Positions 16,469-23,583 of a stretch of 64,000 nt of DNA are shown here, one piece after another. The DNA lies in assembly GCA_947470805.1 (NCBI GenBank), contig CANIVU010000001.1:62001-126000 (forward strand), in the 5' to 3' direction. The notes beneath the pieces are model-generated. The model was not told where the DNA came from and made no database searches. It was given only the letters and a program-made list of their open reading frames with translations. Origin of the DNA: Acidobacteriota bacterium (lineage in GTDB: Bacteria > Acidobacteriota > Terriglobia > Bryobacterales > Bryobacteraceae). Both the position numbers and the translations under genes were made by a program. Each line of letters starts with the position of its first letter. Position 1 is the first letter of the stretch.

Positions 16469-16795
16469 TCAGCCCCTCTTCCCTTCCGCCTCGCGAACCC
16501 GCATCAACACAATTCTCTCAATCAACTCCACCGGCACCGGCTCGGTATAGGAAAATCGCACCGTCGCCTTCTCCACCACCAGCCCCGGCGCCATCTCCGG
16601 CGCCACTGGGTACAGCGAATAGTGCTTCTTCCAAGCCGCGAAATAAATCAGCACTTCCCCGTGCAATTTGTACGCCGGCATGTTGTAGGCAATCGATTCG
16701 ACAGCCTCCGGACACACCCGACGGATCACCGAGCGAACCAACGCCAGCGCCTCCGGTTTCCCGGCCAAATACTCATCTACGTTCGCAAATGCCAT
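16469..16795 (-). CDS. DUF1801 family protein (YdhG-like)
   Basis: 108 residues from the ATG at 16795; a longer minus-strand frame upstream is antisense to the esterase gene and is dropped. The pattern VDEYLAGKPEALALVRSVI, then ESIAYNMPAYKLHGE and KKHYSLYPV, is the DUF1801/YdhG family (SHOCT-free, single alpha-beta domain). Some members were described as iron chaperones; enzymatic activity is not known. Cytoplasmic. It leads into the ALDH gene with a 5-base gap and is divergent from a secreted esterase. Confidence 0.85.
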   Translation of the reverse strand: MAFANVDEYLAGKPEALALVRSVIRRVCPEAVESIAYNMPAYKLHGEVLIYFAAWKKHYSLYPVAPEMAPGLVVEKATVRFSYTEPVPVELIERIVLMRVREAEGKRG

Positions 16796-16840
16796 CGAAA
16801 TCAGTCTACATGCGAAGCATTTCTGTAGAATGTGTGGATC

Positions 16841-17590
16841 ATGTTTCGCTTCCTCCTCTTCGCCCTCTCCCTCGCCGCCAGCGCGCAGGACATGGATCTG
16901 TTCCTGCTGATCGGCCAGTCCAATATGGCCGGCCGCGGCGTCATCGAAGAGCAGGACAAAGTCCCCCACCCGCGCGTCTTCACCCTCACCAAAGAGGAAA
17001 CCTGGGCCCCCGCCGTCGAACCCATCCACTTCGACCGCCCCGACCGCCTCGGCACCGGCCTCGGCCGCTCCTTCGCCAAGACCCTCGCCGATCTCGCCCC
17101 CGGCAAAAAGATCGGACTCATCCCCGCCGCCATGGGCGGCAGCGCGCTCGATGAATGGAAGCCCGGTGGCAAGCTCTATACCGACGCCGTTCGCCGCGCA
17201 AAAGTGGCCATGAAGAACGGCCGCCTCCGCGGCATCCTCTGGCACCAGGGCGAAGCCGATTGCCCCAAACTCGAACTCACCCGCACCTATCAGGAACGCT
17301 GGCTGGCCGTAATGAAGTCGCTCCGCGCCGACTTGGGCGACGTACCCATCGTCGTCGGCGAACTCGGCCAGTTTCTCTACACCCGCGAAAAGAACGACTA
17401 CGCCATGGCCCGCATGGTCAACGAACAACTCGCCCAGCTCGCCGTCAACGGCACCCGCGTTGCCTTCGTCTCCTCCCAGGGCCTCACCCACAAAGGCGAC
17501 GTGCTCCACTTCGATTCCCCCAGCCTCCGCGAGTTCGGCCGCCGCTACGCCCACGCCTTCCTGATGCTCGATGCGGACTGGAAAAACTAA
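16841..17590 (+). CDS. Secreted SGNH carbohydrate esterase (sialate O-acetylesterase/SASA family)
   Basis: 249 residues from ATG 16841; an ATG 9 bases earlier would spoil the signal peptide (MFRFLLFALSLAASAQ). The first SGNH block is IGQSNMAGRG with nucleophile S27, WHQGEADC is the family's Gln/Gly/Glu block, and the C-terminal GDVLHFDSPSLREFG supplies Asp/His. Members remove acetyl groups from sialic acid or plant polysaccharides. Periplasmic or extracellular. A sialidase-like protein lies 1.2 kb downstream, which makes an acetylated glycan substrate plausible. It overlaps the convergent cytochrome gene by 4 bases. Confidence 0.88.
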   Translation: MFRFLLFALSLAASAQDMDLFLLIGQSNMAGRGVIEEQDKVPHPRVFTLTKEETWAPAVEPIHFDRPDRLGTGLGRSFAKTLADLAPGKKIGLIPAAMGGSALDEWKPGGKLYTDAVRRAKVAMKNGRLRGILWHQGEADCPKLELTRTYQERWLAVMKSLRADLGDVPIVVGELGQFLYTREKNDYAMARMVNEQLAQLAVNGTRVAFVSSQGLTHKGDVLHFDSPSLREFGRRYAHAFLMLDADWKN

Positions 17591-18729
17591 AGCGTCCGCA
17601 GATACGCAATCAACGCAAACCGGTCCGTCGAGTTCAGCTTGAAGCCGTACTCATGCCCCTTCAAATACTGCAAACGAACCGGCGATAGCCAGTCCTCCAG
17701 CGACGTTCCCTCGCCCGTGTGCGACAGCGTCCCGCGATACCACAGACCCTGCAACGAAGGCACGCGGTAATTGCCCGTCCCCATCCGCGCATCCATCGCC
17801 ATCGCCGGATCGGTCCCCACCACGGCGACCGGTGTCAACTTCGTCTCCTTCGCGTGGCACTGCGCGCATCCTTCGCGCTCGAAAACCTTCTCCCCCAGCC
17901 GCGTCGTTTTGTCGACCTTTACCGGGCTCACCGGCGCCTTTAACCCGCTCAAGTACTGCACCAACGCCTGCACCTGCTCCGCGCTCGCCCGCGAGTCCGG
18001 GGCGTACAGATGCTGCTTGCCCGAGACATAACGCGCCAGGTCCGCCGGGCTCTGGACCTCAAATAACCCCGTATGCGTCAAATACCGCCGCCCGCCCACG
18101 CCATTCAAGTCCGGAATCTGCCCCGCCGCGCGCGTCGTCAACAGCTTCGCCGCGCTCGGGATGCTGAACTCCCCCGTGAACCCGAACACCCGCCGCAGCA
18201 AGTCCTTATTCGCATCCCGCATCGCCGGCACGCCCGCCGAGGTCTCCACGTCCAACGCCAGCGCCGCCTCCACCGGAAAGTTCCCCGCCGCGCCCTTGAT
18301 CACCGCCCCATTCCGCATCACCCGCGTGTGGCACATCGCACACGAATAGGTCCCAATCTCCACCTTCCCCTTCGTCCGCAACACGTAGACGAACCCGGTG
18401 ATCGCCCCCTCCCGGTTCAACGGCGGATTCACCCGATCGAACCAAGCCCTGTCGTGCAAAAAAGGGGGATCCGTAGGAGGCCTCTGGCCCAGGGATCCAA
18501 TCACCATCGGCGCATGAAACAGCGTCTCCCCATCGGGCGCGGTGATCTCCTCCGGCGACTGCGTCCGCAGCCATTCGATGTAGTCCGGCGGAGCCTTATC
18601 GGGATGGTAAACCGGATACGTCTTCCACACCTTTCGCATCGGCAGCGCGGCGTCGTTCACCGGCAGCGGCGCGTGCGGCGCCTGCTGACCCACTGCCACT
18701 AGTCCCAACAGAGCAATCCAAAGCTTCAT
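17587..18729 (-). CDS. Secreted diheme c-type cytochrome
   Basis: 380 residues with a signal peptide (about 1-15). Two heme attachment sites are visible: C130-AM-CH134 and C288-AQ-CH292. The C-terminal YRVPSLQGLWYRGTLSHTGE resembles the end of diheme peroxidase/MauG-like proteins, but the usual peroxidase landmarks between hemes are weak, so it is called only a cytochrome. It would carry electrons in the periplasm. It stands alone between the esterase and the sialidase genes, divergent from the latter by 35 bases and convergent with the former. Confidence 0.85.
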   Translation of the reverse strand: MKLWIALLGLVAVGQQAPHAPLPVNDAALPMRKVWKTYPVYHPDKAPPDYIEWLRTQSPEEITAPDGETLFHAPMVIGSLGQRPPTDPPFLHDRAWFDRVNPPLNREGAITGFVYVLRTKGKVEIGTYSCAMCHTRVMRNGAVIKGAAGNFPVEAALALDVETSAGVPAMRDANKDLLRRVFGFTGEFSIPSAAKLLTTRAAGQIPDLNGVGGRRYLTHTGLFEVQSPADLARYVSGKQHLYAPDSRASAEQVQALVQYLSGLKAPVSPVKVDKTTRLGEKVFEREGCAQCHAKETKLTPVAVVGTDPAMAMDARMGTGNYRVPSLQGLWYRGTLSHTGEGTSLEDWLSPVRLQYLKGHEYGFKLNSTDRFALIAYLRTL

Positions 18730-18764
18730 GCTGTCCCGCCTACGATGATACGCTTACCTTCGCT

Positions 18765-20927
18765 ATGAAATTCGTCTGGTTGGCGCTCCTCGCCGTGGGT
18801 TCGTTCGCCGCGGAATTACCGCGCAGTTGGCAAGGCATCCCGGGCATTGAACACACGCCGAAGGGCCGCGTCTTCGTCGCCTGGTACACCGGCGGCTTTA
18901 AGGAGCCATCGGTCACGAACTCCGTCCTCCTCGCTTACGGTGACGGCAAAACCTTCACCGCCCCCGAAGTCATGGCCGGTCCCCGCGACGGCGCCCGCGC
19001 CTTCGACCCCACTCTCTGGCGCGACCCCGCCGGCCGCCTCTGGTACATCTACAACCGGGGCAACAAAGACACCGCCGAGCATGGCGTCTGGGCCCGCATC
19101 TGCAACGAGCCCGACGCGAAAACGCCCACCTGGGGTACCGAATTCCGGATAGGTTTCGACGAAGCCGCCGTCGCCTTCCGCATGAACAAACCCATCGTCC
19201 TTTCGACCGGCGAATGGGTCCTGCCCGTCACCCACGCGGCCCAGAAAACCTACGACTGGTTCGCCCGCTCCACGCAACTCCAGGGCGTGGCGATCTCCAC
19301 CAACAAAGGCAAATCGTGGAAGCTCCACGGCGCTGTCCAGGCCCCCAAATGGGCGCTCGAAAACATGGTCGTCGAACTCCGCGACAAACGCCTCTGGATG
19401 CTCACTCGCACTGGCGCGGGCGTGCTCTGGGAAAGCTTCTCCGCCGATCGCGGCAAAACCTGGACACCCGGCGCCGCCACCAAAATCGCCAGCCCAGGCT
19501 CCCGCTTTTTCGTCCGCCGCCTCGCCTCCGGCAACCTGCTCCTCGTCAACCATCACCGCTTCCAGGGCCGCAGCCATCTCACCGCCCAGCTCTCCACCGA
19601 CGATGGTAAAACGTGGAACGATGGCCTGCTCCTCGACGAACGCAAAGGCGTCTCCTACCCCGATGGCGTTGAAGACAAGGACGGCTTGATCTCCATCGTC
19701 TACGACCGCGACCGCCAAGGCGCCGGCGAGATTCTCCACGCCCAATTCACCGAAAAGGACATCCTCGCCGGCAAGCCCGTCTCCGGCCGCGTCCAGCTCC
19801 GCCAGGTCCTGAACGCCCTCGCCCCCTGGGACCCCAAAGCCGCCGGCGACCGCGTGATGTCCGGCCTCGTCAACGTCTCCGGCCCCGAAGTCAAAGGCGC
19901 CCACGACGCCGAGTTCGTCATCGTCGACAACCGCGCCTACATCGTCTCCATGGCCAACGAAGTCCAGCCCGGCGAAAACGCCGAATGGCCCTTCGTCTAC
20001 TGCACCATGTCCATCGTCGACCTCCGCACCATGTCCGTCACCCACCGCATCCCCATGGCCCGCGGCAAGCAAGCCTTCTCCAACGAAACCCTCCCCGAAG
20101 GCGCCTGCTTCGTCCCCCGCATCATCCGTAAAGATGCAACCACCCTCCGCACCTTCTTCGCCAGCGAAGCCCCGCGCCAGCGCGAAGCCCAGTCCTACCA
20201 CCGCGATTTCGATCTCGCCACCACCGCCTTCCACCCCACCATCCACCGGATGAAAATCCAAACGGCTGCCGGCATCCACGACATGCAACCGGCCCGCTTC
20301 CGCGCCGATGCCGCCACCCAGGGCTTCACCCGCGAACCCAAAGATTACGGCCTCTACACCATCGATTCCTTCAAGACCATCGACAACGCCACCTACACCG
20401 TCATGAACAACTACCCCGGTGGCCAGAACGCGCTCGCCCGCCTGAACCCGGCGATGGACACCTTCGAAGTCATCGGCCACTTCAACGGCGAAGGCCCCGA
20501 AAAACTCACCGAAGCCGCCGTCAATCGACTCCCCGACGGCACCTGGCTCGCCATCGCCCGCCAGGACGGCGGCACCGCCAACTACATGTTCGCCTCCAGT
20601 TGGGACGGGCGCCGTTGGACCACACCGCGCTACCGCGACCTCATCACCAACGGCGCCGCCTCCAAGCCCAACCTCGAACGCTTCAACGGCACCTACTACC
20701 TCGGCTGGCAGGAGTCGACAAAGTTCGACGGCGTCTCCCGCTCCGTCTTCAACATCGACGTCTCCACCGATGGCATCCGCTGGAAACGCCGCTACCGCTT
20801 CGAAACCAACAAGTCGTTCCAATACGTCTCGCTCCACGAATACAAAGGCGCCATCTACCTCACCGTCACGCAAGGCGACACCTCCCCCAGCCGGAAAGAA
20901 CGCATCCTCTTCGGCCAGCTGGAATAA
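18765..20927 (+). CDS. Secreted sialidase-like (BNR/Asp-box) glycoside hydrolase
   Basis: 720 residues with a signal peptide (MKFVWLALLAVGSFAA). Asp-box repeats occur near residues 178 (STNKGKSW), 226 (SADRGKTW) and 277 (STDDGKTW), and weaker ones lie in the C-terminal half (SSWDGRRWT, STDGIRWKR), so two beta-propeller-like units may be joined. Known exo-alpha-sialidases have this fold and an Arg triad; the arginines could not be assigned safely. Together with the nearby sialate-esterase-like gene it may act on sialylated or other complex glycans. Roughly twice the length of a minimal sialidase domain. Confidence 0.75.
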   Translation: MKFVWLALLAVGSFAAELPRSWQGIPGIEHTPKGRVFVAWYTGGFKEPSVTNSVLLAYGDGKTFTAPEVMAGPRDGARAFDPTLWRDPAGRLWYIYNRGNKDTAEHGVWARICNEPDAKTPTWGTEFRIGFDEAAVAFRMNKPIVLSTGEWVLPVTHAAQKTYDWFARSTQLQGVAISTNKGKSWKLHGAVQAPKWALENMVVELRDKRLWMLTRTGAGVLWESFSADRGKTWTPGAATKIASPGSRFFVRRLASGNLLLVNHHRFQGRSHLTAQLSTDDGKTWNDGLLLDERKGVSYPDGVEDKDGLISIVYDRDRQGAGEILHAQFTEKDILAGKPVSGRVQLRQVLNALAPWDPKAAGDRVMSGLVNVSGPEVKGAHDAEFVIVDNRAYIVSMANEVQPGENAEWPFVYCTMSIVDLRTMSVTHRIPMARGKQAFSNETLPEGACFVPRIIRKDATTLRTFFASEAPRQREAQSYHRDFDLATTAFHPTIHRMKIQTAAGIHDMQPARFRADAATQGFTREPKDYGLYTIDSFKTIDNATYTVMNNYPGGQNALARLNPAMDTFEVIGHFNGEGPEKLTEAAVNRLPDGTWLAIARQDGGTANYMFASSWDGRRWTTPRYRDLITNGAASKPNLERFNGTYYLGWQESTKFDGVSRSVFNIDVSTDGIRWKRRYRFETNKSFQYVSLHEYKGAIYLTVTQGDTSPSRKERILFGQLE

Positions 20928-20942
20928 AGTAGAAGTACAGGC

Positions 20943-21473
20943 ATGCGACGGCGAGAATGGCTGAGCGGAATCGGATTCGTGCTGGGCTCCTGCGGACAGC
21001 GCATGGTGCCGGTGGAAGAAACGCAGCCGCAGAAAGTCCACGTTGCCCGTCCCACCAACACCGCCCCCGCCCCGCCCCCGGTTGAAGACGCTCCGTCGGA
21101 AAAGGCAGGTTTCGCCGAAGTCGAGTGGCGCGTGCTCCGCGGGCTCGACACGCAAACCGGCCAGGGCTCCCCGTTGCTCGAAATGATCGCCGGTACGAAC
21201 GTCAAAATCGCCGGCTACATGGTCCCGCTCGATGACGGCTTCCAGGAAGTGAACGATTTCCTGCTCGTCCCCACCGCCGGCGCCTGCGTCCACACCCCGC
21301 CGCCCCCGGGCAACCAGATCGTCTACGCCACCATGTCTACCGGCCGCAGCGTCAAGGTGGAACTCATCTTTTCCGTCTGGGTCTACGGTCGCCTGGAAAT
21401 CAGCTCCACCGAAAGCCCATACGGTGCGGCCGGCTACAAATTGGGTGTCGTCGAAGTCCGGCGAAGAGGATAA
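20943..21473 (+). CDS. DUF3299 lipoprotein
   Basis: 176 residues. A short N-terminus with RRREWL and a lipobox-like LGSC gives a probable lipoprotein with mature Cys at 17. The DUF3299 core is GYMVPLDDGFQEVNDFLLVPTAGACVHTPPPPGNQIVY, with the hallmark ACVHTPPPP and conserved Cys/His. A second copy of the family, with the same ACIHTPPPP motif, lies at 47.63 kb in a zinc-transport-like operon. Function is unknown; the family is associated with metal uptake loci. Between a sialidase-like and a PhoD gene, 10 bases before the latter. Confidence 0.85.
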   Translation: MRRREWLSGIGFVLGSCGQRMVPVEETQPQKVHVARPTNTAPAPPPVEDAPSEKAGFAEVEWRVLRGLDTQTGQGSPLLEMIAGTNVKIAGYMVPLDDGFQEVNDFLLVPTAGACVHTPPPPGNQIVYATMSTGRSVKVELIFSVWVYGRLEISSTESPYGAAGYKLGVVEVRRRG

Positions 21474-21482
21474 TCGAACCGA

Positions 21483-22991
21483 ATGAAACTTTCCCGCCGC
21501 CAACTGTTCCAGGCCGCTCCCTTCGTCGTCCGCGGCGGCCGCCGCCCGGCTCTCGCCCAAGGTGTCGCCGCCGGTGACGTCACCGCCACGCGCGCCCTCA
21601 TCTGGAGCCGCGCCGATGGTCCCAGCCGCATGATCGTCCGCTGGCGCGAACGCCGCCCCGGCGCATCATGGACCGAAGTCATGGGCCCGCACTGTCTGGA
21701 AGTTTCCGATTACACCGGCCGCGTCGATATCGGCGGTTGGTCTCAAGGCTCAGAGATCGAATACGAAGTAGTCATGCGTGATCTCGGCCTAGGCGGTGCC
21801 GACTCAGCCCCCGAGCGCGGCTCCTTCCGGCCGGCTCCCCTCGGCAAACGCGCAGTTCGTTTTCTGTGGTCCGGCGACACCGTCGGCCAGGGCTGGGGCA
21901 TCAATCCGGCCTTCGGCGGCATGAAAATCTACGACACCATGCGCAAGCTACAGCCGGACTTTTTCATCCACTCCGGCGACACCATCTACGCCGATGGCCC
22001 CGTCCCCGCCGAGATGAAACTGCCCGATGGCGCCGTCTGGAAGAACATCGTCACCGAGGAAAAATCGAAGGTCGCCGAAACCCTCGCCGAATTCCGCGGC
22101 GCCTATAAATACAACCTGCTCGATAGCAATCTCCGCAAATTCCAGGCCGAAGTCCCGCAAATCTGGCAGTGGGACGATCACGAAGTGCTCAACAACTGGA
22201 GCGCCTCGAAATCGCTCACCGACGATCCCAAATACACCGAAAAATCCGTCGCCCTCCTCGCCGCCCGCGGCAAGCGCGCGTTCCTGGAATACGCCCCCAT
22301 TCGCTATCACTCCATCGAAACCGAACGCGTCTATCGGCACATCCCGTACGGCCCCCTGCTCGACGTCTTCGTCATCGACATGCGCTCCTACCGCGGCCCC
22401 AACTCCTACAACCGCCAGGAACGCGAAGGCTCCGATACGGACTTCCTCGGCGCGCCCCAAATGGGCTGGCTCATGGACGGCCTCCGTGCCAGCAAGGCCC
22501 GCTGGAAGGTTATCGCCTCCGACATGCCCATCGGCCTCCTCGTCGCCGATGGCAAGGACACCGCCGGCCGCTCCATGTTCGAAGCCGTAGCCAATGGCGA
22601 CGGCCCCGCGCTCGGCCGCGAACTCGAAATGTCGCGACTCCTCCAAGGCATCCGCGACGTCAAGAACGTCGTCTGGCTCACCGCCGACGTCCACTACACC
22701 GCCGCCCACTACTACGACCCCGCCAAGGCCGTCTTCACCGATTTCTCCCCCTTCTGGGAGTTCGTCAGCGGCCCGCTCAACGCCGGCTCCTTCGGCCCCG
22801 GTCAGCTCGATAACACCTTCGGCCCGCAGGTGATCTACAAGAAGCACCCCGGCCCGGGCGAACAAGCCGTCGGCCCCGCCGCCGGCCTGCAGTTCTTTGG
22901 CGAAGTCGCCATCAGCGACGCCGGCGAAATGACCGTCAAACTCCGCGACCTCAACGGCGCCGTCCTGTTCGAAAAACGCCTTCCCGGGTAA
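21483..22991 (+). CDS. PhoD-like alkaline phosphatase/phosphodiesterase
   Basis: 502 residues with a twin-arginine-like start (SRRQLFQAAPF) and signal region. The PhoD metal-site blocks are present in order: FLWSGDTVGQG, FFIHSGDTIYADG, WDDHEVLNNW and VVWLTADVHYTAAHYY. The N-terminal ATRALIWSRADG is the usual beta-sandwich. The enzyme hydrolyses phosphomono- or diesters, including teichoic-acid-like polymers, outside the cytoplasm using Ca/Fe. A GAGGA site lies 10 bases ahead of the ATG. No Pho box could be recognised. Co-located with the DUF3299 lipoprotein gene. Confidence 0.9.
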   Translation: MKLSRRQLFQAAPFVVRGGRRPALAQGVAAGDVTATRALIWSRADGPSRMIVRWRERRPGASWTEVMGPHCLEVSDYTGRVDIGGWSQGSEIEYEVVMRDLGLGGADSAPERGSFRPAPLGKRAVRFLWSGDTVGQGWGINPAFGGMKIYDTMRKLQPDFFIHSGDTIYADGPVPAEMKLPDGAVWKNIVTEEKSKVAETLAEFRGAYKYNLLDSNLRKFQAEVPQIWQWDDHEVLNNWSASKSLTDDPKYTEKSVALLAARGKRAFLEYAPIRYHSIETERVYRHIPYGPLLDVFVIDMRSYRGPNSYNRQEREGSDTDFLGAPQMGWLMDGLRASKARWKVIASDMPIGLLVADGKDTAGRSMFEAVANGDGPALGRELEMSRLLQGIRDVKNVVWLTADVHYTAAHYYDPAKAVFTDFSPFWEFVSGPLNAGSFGPGQLDNTFGPQVIYKKHPGPGEQAVGPAAGLQFFGEVAISDAGEMTVKLRDLNGAVLFEKRLPG

Positions 22992-23003
22992 GCAAAAGTT
23001 TTT

Positions 23004-23031
23004 GGAAGAAAACCGGGGCCATCCCCGTCTA
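23004..23031 (+). promoter_or_regulatory. Candidate ECF-type autoregulatory promoter
   Basis: GGAAGA (23004-23009) and CGTCTA (23026-23031) are 16 bases apart and lie 20 bases upstream of the sigma-factor start. This is the layout of ECF promoters (GGAAC -35, CGTC -10). The intervening CGGGG-CCAT-CCCCG forms a small hairpin. It predicts that the sigma factor drives its own operon. Based on motif and spacing only. Confidence 0.55.
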
Positions 23032-23050
23032 GCTGATTGAGACCACGAAC

Positions 23051-23566
23051 ATGGCATCTATCGGGCTAGCATTAACAGCGGGACCACAAGCATTGCCGCT
23101 GCCACCAAGCTTTCAAGAACTCTACGAACAACACGCTACCGCCGTCTACCGCACGGCGCTCCGCGTGACCGGAAACGACGCCGACGCCGAGGACGCCATG
23201 CAGACCGTCTTCATGCGCCTCATGAACCTGCCGGCGCTTGAGTTAACGCACTCCTCCGAACACTACCTCCGTCGCGCCGCCACCAACGCCGCCATCGATA
23301 TCCTTCGTAAAAAACAGTCGGCCCGCGAAACCCCGCTGGACCTGAGCCCCGAACGCACCTCCCCCGCCAAAGACGCCCTGCTCAAAGAAGCCGTCCGCCG
23401 CGCCCTCTCGAAGCTCGACCCCGAAGACGCCCAACTCTTCACCCTCCGCAACCTCGATGGCTTCTCCTACGAAGAACTGGCCGAAATGTTCGGCATTGAG
23501 CGGGGCACCGTTGCCAGCCGCCTCCACCGCATCCGCCAGGACTTGCTCGTCGCGATGAATCGATAA
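23051..23566 (+). CDS. ECF RNA polymerase sigma factor
   Basis: 171 residues. Region 2 reads FQELYEQHATAVYRTALRVTGNDADAEDAMQTVFMRLM, with the classic Asp-Ala-Glu-Asp core; region 4 reads LDPEDAQLFTLRNLDGFSYEELAEMFGIERGTVASRLHRIR, an HTH ending in the SRLHR signature. It redirects RNA polymerase to a small regulon. The next gene, 17 bases later after a GGAAAGGA site, encodes a zinc-finger anti-sigma/FecR fusion, so the pair is a classic sigma/anti-sigma unit. A matching ECF promoter precedes it. Confidence 0.93.
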   Translation: MASIGLALTAGPQALPLPPSFQELYEQHATAVYRTALRVTGNDADAEDAMQTVFMRLMNLPALELTHSSEHYLRRAATNAAIDILRKKQSARETPLDLSPERTSPAKDALLKEAVRRALSKLDPEDAQLFTLRNLDGFSYEELAEMFGIERGTVASRLHRIRQDLLVAMNR

Positions 23567-23583
23567 GGAAAGGATCTACTGCC

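Noticed and set aside
18816-21560. A 914-codon open frame on the minus strand
   Set aside because: It is antisense to the sialidase-like, DUF3299 and PhoD genes. High GC with C-ending codons removes stop codons in the opposite frame, and the translation is low-complexity Gly/Asp/Val.
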